DNA of 64,000 bases from Desulfatitalea tepidiphila. GTDB taxonomy: Bacteria; Desulfobacterota; Desulfobacteria; Desulfobacterales; Desulfosarcinaceae. Both the position numbers and the translations under genes were made by a program. Location: NCBI RefSeq assembly GCF_001293685.1, contig NZ_BCAG01000003.1, positions 1,364,001 through 1,428,000 of the forward strand. Direction: 5' to 3'. The notes below the pieces were generated by a model. It did not search any database, was not told where the DNA came from, and worked only from the letters and a program-made list of their open reading frames with translations. Below are positions 19,996 through 29,762 of this stretch, one piece after another. How positions within the stretch are numbered: position 1 is the stretch's first letter; every line of letters begins with the position of its first letter.

Positions 19996-20463
19996 TCACT
20001 GACCGACCCTACCGGACACTTCGCCGGAAGGCGGGATGGTCACCACCGGCACCGGACTGTTTTTGACCACCTTTTCGGTAACGCTCCCAAATGTAAAATG
20101 GCCCTTTGCACCTGTGGTGCTCATGACCACGAGGTCGGCTCCTTCTTTTTCGATCAATTTAAGAATCTCTTGGGCCGGATCGCCTACTGCGACATGGCGA
20201 ACGTAAAGCGGGCAGTTGGAAAGATAGTCGCTGCATATCGTTTGCAGACGTTCCTCCGCCTTTTTTTGCTCCCAGGATAGAATTTTCTCGATACGATCCG
20301 GCTCGAACTGACCATACCAATCTTTATGGTGGGCCACATCCTCGATGACATAGAGGACATGTACCTCGGCTCCATATTTTTCAGTCAAGGATCGTACATA
20401 AGACATCGCATACTGTGCGCTCCCCGAAAAATCGGTGGGCCATAATATTTTTCGAATAGGCAT
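19996..20463 (-). CDS. Universal stress protein, UspA family
   Basis: A 155-residue single-domain Usp. The N-terminal strand ILWPTDFSGSA with its conserved Asp, the YVIED turn and the C-terminal nucleotide-binding segment VVMSTTGAKGHFTFGSVTEKV are present. The glycine loop is shorter than the textbook G-x2-G-x9-GS pattern, as in many short Usps, so ATP binding is likely but not certain. It is monocistronic and convergent with the pyruvate dehydrogenase operon; 255 bp separate it from the divergent lpxD. Confidence 0.92.
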   Translation of the reverse strand: MPIRKILWPTDFSGSAQYAMSYVRSLTEKYGAEVHVLYVIEDVAHHKDWYGQFEPDRIEKILSWEQKKAEERLQTICSDYLSNCPLYVRHVAVGDPAQEILKLIEKEGADLVVMSTTGAKGHFTFGSVTEKVVKNSPVPVVTIPPSGEVSGRVGQ

Positions 20464-20718
20464 GGCTTGCCTCCATTTCTGTAGGTTGTTGTCCCACGGG
20501 TGTTCACGGATTTTAAGGTTATCAAAACACTTTTCACCAAATTATGAAGGATTCACGCCAAGTAAAGGGCCGGGTGGTGCTTTGGTGAGCATTTGAACCC
20601 AGTTGAGGTAGTGCGATTTTTCTTGACCCGAAACACCATAACAATCCATATTAGCTGAACAATTTTGCATGCGCGACTGACAATGCACTTACCGTCAATA
20701 TGTATCGGGGCAAGACAT

Positions 20719-21753
20719 ATGAAAACATTCACGCTGGGTGACTTAGCCTCCCAAGTGGGCGGAGAGGTCCTGGGGGATACAAACATCAAAATTCATGCAA
20801 CGGCAGGGTTGGCCCAGGCTGGCGAGGGCCAAATCAGTTTTCTTGCCAATCGAAAATATACCCCCCTGGTTAAATCGACCCAGGCATCCGCTGTCATCGT
20901 CAAAGAAAAAATGGCGTCTAATGCAGCCCTGCTGATTTGTCAGGACCCATACTATGCCTTTACCCGGATTGCGGTGTTGCTTCACGGTTATCGTCGTCAT
21001 CCCTTCAGTGGGGTCAGTACCGGGGCGAGCATCGCACCCAGTGCCCTCATCGGCCAAGGTTCAGCCATTGCGAATCATGTCAATATCCTGGAAAACGTGC
21101 GCATCGGTAAAAATTGTACCCTATATCCAGGGGTATTCATTGGCCCTGAGAGTGTCGTCGGTGATGATTGCATCCTCTATCCCAATGTCGTGATTTACGA
21201 TCAGTGCCAAGTTGGGAATCGGGTGATCATCCAGGCCAACTCAACAGTCGGTGAAGACGGTTTCGGGTTTGCCACCCACAAGGGGATTCATCATAAAATT
21301 CCTCACATAAGCCGCGTGATCATCGAGGATGACGTTGAACTGGGAGCCGGTTGCGGGATCGAAAGAGGCGCCATGGAGGATACGATCATCGGAAAGGGCT
21401 CCAAAATCGGCGATGCGGTGGTGATCGGCCATGGCACCAAGGTGGGGCCTCATTGCCTTTTGGTACCTCAGGTGGGCATCGCTGGCTCGACAACACTGGG
21501 ACACCATTGTGTCGCCGCCGGTCAGGTGGGTATCGGCGGGCACCTGCACATCGGCAACGGCGTCATGATTGGAGGACAAGCGGGGGTCACTGAAGATGTC
21601 CCGGACGGTGTCACGCTCTGGGGTACCCCGGCCTTCGAGGCGAGTCAGGCCAAGAGATCCTATTTTCTGATTCGGCGGTTGCCCGAAATATGGAAAGAGT
21701 TAAAGCGCCTCAGGGAAAGAATTGCGGCTATAGACGGCAAAACAGGAAAATGA
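20719..21753 (+). CDS. lpxD: UDP-3-O-acylglucosamine N-acyltransferase
   Basis: LpxD adds the second acyl chain in lipid A biosynthesis, which shows the host is Gram-negative. The start at 20719 gives 344 residues. The N-terminal uridine-binding domain (residues 1-100) is followed by a left-handed beta-helix of hexapeptide repeats; IGHGTKVG carries the position of the catalytic histidine, followed by VGIAGSTTLG. It sits apart from other lpx or fab genes here, which is unusual because lpxD is often in a bamA-lpxD-fabZ-lpxA cluster. Confidence 0.95.
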   Translation: MKTFTLGDLASQVGGEVLGDTNIKIHATAGLAQAGEGQISFLANRKYTPLVKSTQASAVIVKEKMASNAALLICQDPYYAFTRIAVLLHGYRRHPFSGVSTGASIAPSALIGQGSAIANHVNILENVRIGKNCTLYPGVFIGPESVVGDDCILYPNVVIYDQCQVGNRVIIQANSTVGEDGFGFATHKGIHHKIPHISRVIIEDDVELGAGCGIERGAMEDTIIGKGSKIGDAVVIGHGTKVGPHCLLVPQVGIAGSTTLGHHCVAAGQVGIGGHLHIGNGVMIGGQAGVTEDVPDGVTLWGTPAFEASQAKRSYFLIRRLPEIWKELKRLRERIAAIDGKTGK

Positions 21754-21820
21754 AACATGTGAAGTATGCACCGTTTCGGTAAGGCTTAGGTTCTGAACAA
21801 TTTGAAGTCAGGTTGAGGTC

Positions 21821-22234
21821 ATGTTGAAGTCAGGGCTTCCCATGCAATACATGATCGATCTTTCAGAAGATAAATCATATATTATTCTCAAATATTTCGG
21901 CGACATCACCTCCCAAGTCGCATTGGTCGCCACCGAAGAATCGCATGCGTTGGGAGGTAAATACGGCATCAGGCATTATCTGGTCGATGCGACCGAAGCG
22001 AAGAATTTCGAAAACCCCTTTAAGAATTACAACTTTGCATATCAAGACCTGGAGAGAGCAAACATTGATCGGTCGGCATGCGTGGCACTTCTCACGTCCC
22101 CGGAGGATACGTCGCATGACTTTATCGAAACTCTAATGGTGAACGCAGGATACGATGTCAAGATGTTCAAGAACAGGGAAAATGCAATACAATATCTTCT
22201 TGCAGCGATCAGGGGGAAAAACTCGACTTCATAA
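21821..22234 (+). CDS. SpoIIAA-like (STAS-type fold) protein
   Basis: A 137-residue cytoplasmic protein resembling the SpoIIAA-like family: an N-terminal strand pair (YIILKYFGDIT), a helix, then the YLVDATEA strand-turn and VALLTSPED before a final helix. Function is unknown; such proteins may act as phospho-signalling partners. ATG 21842, with AGGG just upstream, is an alternative start. It lies tail to tail with the haem-type hybrid kinase, 23 bp apart, but is transcribed separately. Confidence 0.65.
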   Translation: MLKSGLPMQYMIDLSEDKSYIILKYFGDITSQVALVATEESHALGGKYGIRHYLVDATEAKNFENPFKNYNFAYQDLERANIDRSACVALLTSPEDTSHDFIETLMVNAGYDVKMFKNRENAIQYLLAAIRGKNSTS

Positions 22235-22257
22235 ACAGCCTTGCCCTGTCGTGGGAA

Positions 22258-24750
22258 CTACTGCAACAATGCTGTTTTGACGGTTACCGATAGCTTTTCA
22301 ATCGTATAAGGTTTGCGGAGATAGGGGCCGGCGCCTAATCTTTGAACTTCCTTTACCCGCGCGCCTTCGGAAAATCCACTGACGATAATCGCTTTCTGAT
22401 TCGTCCTTATCTTGACGATCCGTTTGTAGGTTTCCAAACCGTCGATTCCCGGGTCCATGATCATGTCAAGGATGACCAAATCCGCTCGATGGTCTTTGAG
22501 GTGTTCCAGGGCCTCTTCTCCACCGGGTACGGCAACTATTGCATAGCCCAGGTTTTCCAGAATAGCGGTGGCGATTTGGCGCTGTTCCAGCACATCGTCT
22601 ACGATCAATATGGTTTCTCCATTTCCCCGGTGATCTGAAAGCACAAATTGACTGATGTGTTCATCGATGCGTTTACGCGTTGCCGGAAAGTACAGTTTAA
22701 AAACCGTACCGGATCCAATCTCGCTTTGTATTCCAATGAAACCATCATGGTCCTTGACAGTACTCCACACCACGGTCATGCCGAGGCCGGTGCCACTTCT
22801 TCCCATGCTTTTTTTGGTGTAGAATGGCTCGAAAATTTTTTCCTTGTCTTCTTCCGACAAGCCTTGGCCCGTATCTGAGACCTTCACGAGTATATATTCA
22901 CCCTCTTCGACATCATCGTAGTCCTTCAGCGTCCGATCCACATATCGATTCTCTGTGGAGATCGTTAATGCACCCCCGTTCGGCATGGCCTCCAATGCAT
23001 TGGTAACAAGGTTCATGATCGTCTTGGAAAGATGCACTTCGGATCCCATGATATTAAATAGATTGGGATCGAGAAGGGTCTCGACAGTGCATGTGGGATG
23101 CGACTTTTTCAATTCCAAGAATTCGGCACTATGGACGTAATCCTCGATGATCCCATTCATCCCGACCGGCTTGAGTTTTGATACCCCCCGCCTGGCCATC
23201 GTGAGCAATTCCTGTACGATGTCGGCGGCTTTTTGCCCGGAACGCAGAATGGTCTCGATGGGTCGCCTCAACTCATGTTCATGGGGCAACCCCATCAATA
23301 TCATTTCGGGATAGGAAATAACGCCCGACAACACGTTGTTCAGATCGTGGGCCACGCCTCCGGCAAGCGTGCCGATGGCTTCCATTTTAAGTGCCCTGCG
23401 AAGACGTTTTTCGAGGAGTTGCTTTTCGATCTGCGCCTTTTTGTGGTCGGAGATGTCATGGGCAATCTCAAAAATGTATTCGGCATTGTGATTTGAATAT
23501 AGATTGGCTTTGATTTCCACTGGAAACAGGTCGCCATGTTTGTCTTTTTGGTAGGACTCGAACAGAATCGTGTCCTGGCTCCGCAGCTCTTTCAGGAGAG
23601 GCACAAGGGACGTTTTGGAAAAACCGGGGTCAACCTCAGAGAATGTCATCTGGGTCAATTCCTCGGTTGAATATCCCAGCCTTTCGCCGGCGGCCCTGTT
23701 GGCGAACATGATGCGACCGTCGGGCCTTATGAAATAGATGGGGTCTGAGAAGTGATCGATGACAAACTGGGTCAATTCCAAAGACTGTTCAGTCTTTTTC
23801 CGAACCTCGATTTCTCGAACCAGGTTTTGGTTGGCCTTCTCCAGATCGGCGGTCCGCTCGGCCACTTTATCCTCGAGCAAATTGTAAAACCCCTGCAGTT
23901 TAGAAAAAAGCGTATTGAAGCTGGTGGCAACAGCTCCGATTTCGTCGCGGGAAGGGGCCTGAATGTTTCCAATATCTTTGTAACTATCGAGAGCAGCCGC
24001 CTTTGACATGTGATGACTGATTTTTGACAGGGGGGTCGTGACGAAAAACCTGATGATGAACGTGATGGAGATGAAAAATAGCACCACCGTGGATCCTATC
24101 AACAGGAAGGTGTTCAGGGATTCGGACCAGATGGCCTCGGTCATTTTAGATACAGGCACAGCTACGGTGTCAGTGCCGATCACCTCACCGATCGGACGAT
24201 AGAAACCTGCTTCATCTCCATATTGTTCAATCATGGAGTGGGGTGCATCTTTAGGATCACCATGGCATCGCAGACATGAAGTTTCCATCCTACGTGCGCG
24301 GAATTTGGCCCAAAAGGATCGCCCGTCGATATTGATTTGCCCGGTCCAACTCTTTTCCTCTGGATGTTCATTAAAATATTTTATGATTTCAAGTTCTTCG
24401 GGACCAGCCTGATTGGATGGATTGCGAGGATTGTCCGAAGAAAACTTGATGATGGCATTCGGGAAATCTTTGTTTACGTCCTCGAAGATACGCCGTGCAA
24501 CAAAAGAGGTGGACATCGTTTCACGGATGAACTCGTCTTCGCCCAAAAATTGGTACATCACCGGTCGTACATACCGCCCGATATAATCGCGGATGGCCAG
24601 ATCGAATTTTAAAACCATCTCAACTTGTTGAACATCCAAGCCCATGAGTCGCTTGTTGGTCATGCGGTAGGTTTCGTAAAAAAGATACGTCGCGAAAAGA
24701 ATCGTAACGATACCGATAAATGAGGTTAGTTTATGTGATAAATGTTTCAT
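22258..24750 (-). CDS. Membrane hybrid histidine kinase with DUF3365 haem-type sensor domain
   Basis: An 830-residue receptor. Transmembrane helix 1 (about 8-27) is followed by an extracytoplasmic DUF3365/Tll0287-like domain containing a CxxCH haem-binding motif (CLRCH, near 158), then transmembrane helix 2 (about 212-236), HAMP, coiled coil, PAS (about 320-430), HisKA (GGVAHDLNNVLSG, His near 466), HATPase_c (GRSGTGLGMTVV) and a receiver (about 709-828) with VILDMIMDPG. The motif implies covalent c-type haem and sensing of redox, O2, NO or a similar ligand, as known for this sensor class. No response regulator is adjacent; the fused receiver suggests a phosphorelay. Confidence 0.92.
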   Translation of the reverse strand: MKHLSHKLTSFIGIVTILFATYLFYETYRMTNKRLMGLDVQQVEMVLKFDLAIRDYIGRYVRPVMYQFLGEDEFIRETMSTSFVARRIFEDVNKDFPNAIIKFSSDNPRNPSNQAGPEELEIIKYFNEHPEEKSWTGQINIDGRSFWAKFRARRMETSCLRCHGDPKDAPHSMIEQYGDEAGFYRPIGEVIGTDTVAVPVSKMTEAIWSESLNTFLLIGSTVVLFFISITFIIRFFVTTPLSKISHHMSKAAALDSYKDIGNIQAPSRDEIGAVATSFNTLFSKLQGFYNLLEDKVAERTADLEKANQNLVREIEVRKKTEQSLELTQFVIDHFSDPIYFIRPDGRIMFANRAAGERLGYSTEELTQMTFSEVDPGFSKTSLVPLLKELRSQDTILFESYQKDKHGDLFPVEIKANLYSNHNAEYIFEIAHDISDHKKAQIEKQLLEKRLRRALKMEAIGTLAGGVAHDLNNVLSGVISYPEMILMGLPHEHELRRPIETILRSGQKAADIVQELLTMARRGVSKLKPVGMNGIIEDYVHSAEFLELKKSHPTCTVETLLDPNLFNIMGSEVHLSKTIMNLVTNALEAMPNGGALTISTENRYVDRTLKDYDDVEEGEYILVKVSDTGQGLSEEDKEKIFEPFYTKKSMGRSGTGLGMTVVWSTVKDHDGFIGIQSEIGSGTVFKLYFPATRKRIDEHISQFVLSDHRGNGETILIVDDVLEQRQIATAILENLGYAIVAVPGGEEALEHLKDHRADLVILDMIMDPGIDGLETYKRIVKIRTNQKAIIVSGFSEGARVKEVQRLGAGPYLRKPYTIEKLSVTVKTALLQ

Positions 24751-25050
24751 TCAAATCAAATCCTGGAATGGCTGATTGATCCCCAAACACTGATATTATC
24801 GTACAGTTTGAAAAAAGATTAAAAGCTATTCGGGCAAACTTGGTCCTATCGATGATCGATTTTAAACCGCCTATGCCAAACCAAAAGGGGTCACGCCCCT
24901 GATGCCTCAACCGCTGCGGGCCACTGGATCCGACGGATTAGGCCCAGTGCAAGATGTAACGGCACGCAGTCCAAGACCATCCGGCGCGTTACACCATGGC
25001 TATATTGAAAAAATGTGGCTACATAATGGCTACATAAGTAAAAAACTGAA
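24751..25050. other. Non-coding gap downstream of tRNA-Arg
   Basis: No credible gene was found. An open frame on the minus strand here is only read-through of the tRNA. Near 25012-25034 there is an 11-bp tandem direct repeat (TGGCTACATAA twice). The sequence next to the 3' end of a tRNA is a common site for decayed integrative elements, but no integrase remnant was recognised. Confidence 0.4.
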
Positions 25051-25084
25051 AAGGGGTTACGGCTTATTTTTACCGTAACCCCTT
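25051..25084 (-). terminator. Rho-independent terminator of tRNA-Arg
   Basis: A perfect 12-bp stem (AAGGGGTTACGG paired with CCGTAACCCCTT) with a 10-nt loop. On the minus strand it is followed by a run of T (TTTTTTAC). It lies 9 bp beyond the 3' end of the tRNA gene. Confidence 0.9.
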
Positions 25085-25092
25085 GATATTTA

Positions 25093-25169
25093 TGGCGCGC
25101 CCGGCAAGATTCGAACTTGCGACCTACGGATTCGTAGTCCGGCACTCTATCCAGCTGAGCTACGGGCGC
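25093..25169 (-). tRNA. tRNA-Arg (anticodon ACG)
   Basis: A 77-nt cloverleaf with encoded CCA. The acceptor stem GCGCCCG pairs with CGGGCGC, the T arm is GCAAG-TTCGAAT-CTTGC, and the anticodon loop CTACGAA gives ACG. One C-T mismatch closes the anticodon stem at its outer end. ACG is normally edited to ICG by TadA, whose gene is divergent 99 bp away. Confidence 0.96.
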
Positions 25170-25268
25170 GTTGAAAGCGTTTGAAACAGGCGCTCTGTTT
25201 AAGATATAGTTATATGATTGTCAACGATTAGTTGTTGAATTTGTAAGCACCGAACAGGAAGCCCATTG

Positions 25269-25787
25269 ATGATCGGCTATGTGGACCAGGACGATAATGA
25301 TCGGTTGTTCATGAAGATTGCGCTCGAAGAGGCGAGGCGGGCGCGTAACGCTGGTGAAGTACCGGTGGGTGCCGTACTGGTCGACGCTGATAACAGGGTA
25401 CTGGCCAGAGGGTGCAATCAAGCCATTGGGCACTGTGATCCAACCGCACATGCCGAAATAGTCATACTGCGGGAAGGGGCCCGGATTCTCGGAAACTATC
25501 GTTTGTTATCGACAACCTTATATGCTACCATCGAGCCCTGTGTCATGTGCATGGGAGCAATTATTCATGCAAGGGTGGCACGGCTTGTCTATGGGGCCCC
25601 CGATCCCAAATGGGGAGCGGCGGGCTCTTTGTATGACATCGCTCGGGATGCTCGCTTGAATCATCAGCCCGTTATCGTATCAGGGGTTTGTGAAGCGGAT
25701 TGCCGGGCAATCATCCAGGATTTTTTTAAACTGAAAAGAGCTCAGGCCAAACAAGAGGCTGGCGACATGGGACGCACCCATATCTAA
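25269..25787 (+). CDS. tadA: tRNA-specific adenosine deaminase
   Basis: TadA deaminates A34 to inosine in tRNA-Arg(ACG) and is essential in most bacteria. The zinc site is complete: HAE (His ligand and catalytic Glu) and PCVMC. The start at ATG 25269 is placed with AGGA upstream; a TTG immediately before it is also in frame. The 172-residue length is normal. The gene is divergent from its own substrate tRNA and followed by purA, 118 bp later. Confidence 0.95.
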   Translation: MIGYVDQDDNDRLFMKIALEEARRARNAGEVPVGAVLVDADNRVLARGCNQAIGHCDPTAHAEIVILREGARILGNYRLLSTTLYATIEPCVMCMGAIIHARVARLVYGAPDPKWGAAGSLYDIARDARLNHQPVIVSGVCEADCRAIIQDFFKLKRAQAKQEAGDMGRTHI

Positions 25788-25824
25788 AAGGTGGCCTTAC
25801 GCTGGCTTCGTTGATGATGGTTGA

Positions 25825-27197
<1,373 letters not shown>

Positions 27198-27268
27198 AAG
27201 TTGTCGAATAATTGCGAGGAAATATATTGACTTTCGGTGCGGTTTGACTTACAAACGGCGCTTTCATA

Positions 27269-27345
27269 CGGGGCATGGCTCAGTCTGGTAGAGCACAGCG
27301 TTCGGGACGCTGGGGTCGTAGGTTCAAATCCTACTGCCCCGACCA
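27269..27345 (+). tRNA. tRNA-Pro (anticodon CGG)
   Basis: A 77-nt cloverleaf with encoded CCA. The acceptor CGGGGCA pairs with TGCCCCG, the anticodon stem is CAGCG/CGCTG with loop TTCGGGA (anticodon CGG), and the T arm is GTAGG-TTCAAAT-CCTAC. It is the last host gene before the cassette-like region and prophage, and so the most likely attachment site of the element. Confidence 0.97.
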
Positions 27346-27353
27346 AAGAAATC

Positions 27354-27386
27354 AAGGGCTTGTGAGGTGACTCACGAGCCCTTTTT
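27354..27386 (+). terminator. Rho-independent terminator of tRNA-Pro
   Basis: AAGGGCTTGTGAG pairs with CTCACGAGCCCTT through a GTGA tetraloop with a single G-T wobble, followed by TTTTTC. It begins 8 bp after the tRNA CCA end. Confidence 0.9.
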
Positions 27387-27549
27387 CTTGGTTTTTGGCT
27401 ATGTATGGTCAAGGTACGATTTTCACGGCTCATGTACATTTTGAGTATTTCTATTTTGTTATCCTGATGCTGTGTTTACCCACAGCAATTGCATATCCCT
27501 CGATTAGTAAGATTGGCGCCACGTAAGGTGCTATCGCCATAATTTAATT

Positions 27550-27611
27550 ACCCAACGCCAAGCCTCAGTGGGTGCATGATCCTCGCGATCCACTGAAAGC
27601 CCAGGTTATAC
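27550..27611 (-). repeat. attC-like recombination site 1
   Basis: Read in the direction of the adjacent gene (minus strand) this 62-bp site starts with GTATAAC (R'') and ends with GTTGGGT, a perfect match to the R' consensus GTTRRRY. Between them are a 4-5 nt unpaired spacer and an inner stem (TCAGTGG 27565-27571 with CCACTGA 27590-27596) carrying one extra base on the 5' arm, as expected for the extrahelical bases of attC. The stop codon of the RelA/SpoT gene lies inside R''. It shares GCTTGGCGTT with site 2. Confidence 0.75.
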
Positions 27612-28637
27612 CCTTTTAATTACCAAATCATTAAATTCACTACGTTTTTCTCTCAGCTTTTCTGATTCGTAAAGCGCTTGAAATCCATTGTCTACAAATA
27701 ATAATGCCGCTCGAACAAATCCTACAGCGGCATATTTACAAGGCTCACCAGATAGGTCATCCGTAGGTGGATACTTCTTTTCATAGGCAATAACGGCCTT
27801 CTCAGCTCTACCAACTGCATTATCGAGCTCAACTAGCTTTTTGTAATCAAATCTCTCAAGCTCTTTGAGTAACTCAGAAGTATGTTCAAGACTCATATTT
27901 TCTCTATCTGGGAATTTCCAACTCAAGTAGCCCCTTAGACTGTCTAAATTAATTTCATTGTTCAATGATAATTCTTTATCACGAGTAATTTCATTTCGGA
28001 TTTTTTCCTGGTATTTCGACCGCGCAACCCTAATGTTCTCGAATTGATCATCAGCAGTTTCAAATAATCCAGATAGCGCATTCAATTTACGTTGAAGCTC
28101 AAGTGGAGCATCTGATTCTTGTTTATAGGCCAAATGATGCGCAACTTCTGCCCATGCATCTTGTAAAATCGTCCTGACCTGGACTTCGCACACCAGGTTT
28201 TTTAGATCATCGTACCTGGCGCCGCTATGGTGCTTCTTTATTCTTAAAAGGTAGTGAAGTGCTCCATAGCCAAATCTATCAGCGTGTTCTGTCGAAACTT
28301 TGTCAACCTTTTCCTCGATATCGAACTCACTTTCAATGATAGATTCAATCTCTTTCCGATCTGATGAATAGAGATATACAACTCTTACGCCAGCAAAATC
28401 TGTAATATCCTCAAAAGGTTTATTGTATTTTTTCCTAGAAATCTTTTCACAAAAACTCTTTAAGGATTTAGCTCTTGCTGTGATATGGGCATAATCAATA
28501 CCTGCAGATTTAAGAGCCTTACATAGAATATATCTCACCTCATCGCAAAGATTCTTATTCCTATCCAAATTATCATAAAATCTTCTTATGTATTCCGGAT
28601 TTTCCTTCCATACCCTATTAAGGGGGTCGCCAATCAT
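27606..28637 (-). CDS. RelA/SpoT-domain alarmone synthetase (cassette-borne)
   Basis: A 343-residue protein with a (p)ppGpp-synthetase-type RelA/SpoT domain in its first 190 residues: RAKSLKSFCEKI, the acidic ITDFAGVRVVYLY and the signature EVQVRTILQDAWAEVAHHL are intact, so catalysis is likely. There is no HD hydrolase domain; the rest is alpha-helical. Standalone synthetases act in stress signalling, and some phage or plasmid relatives are toxins. The start at 28637 (AGGGA upstream) is preferred over 28691. It is preceded and followed by attC-like sites, so it looks like a mobile cassette. No separate antitoxin is visible. Confidence 0.85.
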   Translation of the reverse strand: MIGDPLNRVWKENPEYIRRFYDNLDRNKNLCDEVRYILCKALKSAGIDYAHITARAKSLKSFCEKISRKKYNKPFEDITDFAGVRVVYLYSSDRKEIESIIESEFDIEEKVDKVSTEHADRFGYGALHYLLRIKKHHSGARYDDLKNLVCEVQVRTILQDAWAEVAHHLAYKQESDAPLELQRKLNALSGLFETADDQFENIRVARSKYQEKIRNEITRDKELSLNNEINLDSLRGYLSWKFPDRENMSLEHTSELLKELERFDYKKLVELDNAVGRAEKAVIAYEKKYPPTDDLSGEPCKYAAVGFVRAALLFVDNGFQALYESEKLREKRSEFNDLVIKRV

Positions 28638-28661
28638 AGTAGTTTTCCCTATATACACTCT

Positions 28662-28734
28662 GCATAACGCCAAGCTTACCGACTGGTGCATAGCGGCAGC
28701 GGAGCACCAGTCCGCGTATAGCGTGAGGTTAGCG
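28662..28734 (-). repeat. attC-like recombination site 2
   Basis: A 73-bp imperfect inverted repeat. On the minus strand it runs from CGCTAAC to GTTATGC, with 5-nt unpaired spacers (CTCAC and its counterpart), then GCT and a perfect 9-bp inner stem (GACTGGTGC with GCACCAGTC, 28681-28689 and 28704-28712), with extra bases on one arm. The GCGTTATGC end is the form found in Vibrio-type attC sites. The stop codon of the upstream gene is 10 bp away. Confidence 0.75.
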
Positions 28735-28744
28735 TACGCTGAAA

Positions 28745-29380
28745 CTATTCTTTATGAAATTTAAGCTGCATATCGCTTTTTGTCGCACCAAGTTTTTTTC
28801 TTAATGTTTCTATTTCTCTGAGCAACATTTTCTGATCATCAGAAAATGTAGGAATTAAATTTTCTTTCCTGTATGTGCCTGTAATTTTGTCTAATCTCTT
28901 CTGGAGATAAATGCCAGCATGCAAAATATTGGCATGTGACCTTACGTAGCCGTTTGGATTACCCACTTCAGCAATCAGCCCTTTTGTACCTTCACACCAA
29001 GTTTCAAAATAATTTAGTGAACTATAAAATGCTACAATTTCAGATATGATTTCTGGTTCGTGTATTTCACCAATTCTGCTGACATGAGAATCGAATACGG
29101 TAGTCGTAAACACAGGGCGGTTTATTGTGAATGGGACACCATCCGATAGTTGCTTCCTATAACTCATAAAATCACGCTTCATTAATAGAAGGTTTGATTC
29201 AATTTCTGATTGAAGCGCGATAATGAAAGAAAGTCGATCATGTGAACGCTGCTGATCAATCTTTTCAGTATCCCATTTGTGATTAAGATAACTGGTGATA
29301 GAACCACCGGTTATAGCAAGAAGTGCGCCCAAGACCAGTAGTAAAAGTTCTTTCAATAATGTACTGTGTTTATCGCTCAT
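28745..29380 (-). CDS. Single-span membrane protein of unknown function (cassette-borne)
   Basis: A 211-residue protein with one N-terminal transmembrane helix (about residues 8-30, LLLLVLGALLAITGG) followed by an alpha-helical cytoplasmic part. No family was recognised and no catalytic motif is visible. It is AT-rich compared with the host genes and the phage genes. An attC-like site follows its stop codon. Proteins with this layout are common in defence and cassette regions, but a function cannot be assigned. Confidence 0.6.
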   Translation of the reverse strand: MSDKHSTLLKELLLLVLGALLAITGGSITSYLNHKWDTEKIDQQRSHDRLSFIIALQSEIESNLLLMKRDFMSYRKQLSDGVPFTINRPVFTTTVFDSHVSRIGEIHEPEIISEIVAFYSSLNYFETWCEGTKGLIAEVGNPNGYVRSHANILHAGIYLQKRLDKITGTYRKENLIPTFSDDQKMLLREIETLRKKLGATKSDMQLKFHKE

Positions 29381-29762
29381 AATTCAAACTGCTAACATTA
29401 ATATTATCCAGAATTCCGCCTTTCTCAGGCATTTTTCCAAGAATTCCCAACTACTTATAAAAAAAAGGTCGAACCATTTGTATTTAATACCTATATTGGC
29501 AATTCGAATAAAATGGCAAATAAATTTTGGACAAAAATCAAATTATTTTGCTAAAAACCTGCATTCTGACAGGCTAAGTTCAACCAACACACCAAACTAT
29601 TGTATAGAAATCAAACAGATTTAAACGCTGCCGTTCAGAATTCCATAGCTGACCCTTCGACCCCGTTAAAGGCCGCATTCTGCCTTTTGCCCTTAATATT
29701 AATATCATGCAGCATGCTGCATAATTCTGGTGGATAACCGCGAAAAAAAAGAAATATTGCAG
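29381..29762. other. AT-rich non-coding stretch within the cassette-like region
   Basis: No gene was supported. It holds a perfect 16-bp palindrome (ATGCAGCATGCTGCAT) near 29706-29721, preceded by AATATTAATAT, and three AGAATTCC motifs. A further weak attC-like pair near 29625-29690 was judged too poor to call. Confidence 0.4.

Noticed and set aside
24891-25145. Open frame on the minus strand running through tRNA-Arg
   Set aside because: Its N-terminal part is translated tRNA sequence; the rest has no family resemblance.
29295-29624. Rightward open frame in the cassette-like region
   Set aside because: It starts inside a leftward gene, has no ribosome-binding site and encodes AT-rich low-complexity sequence.
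29625-29700. Sixth attC site after the zinc-ribbon gene
   Set aside because: GCGTTTAAA could be an R' box, but no inner stem or proper spacer is present.
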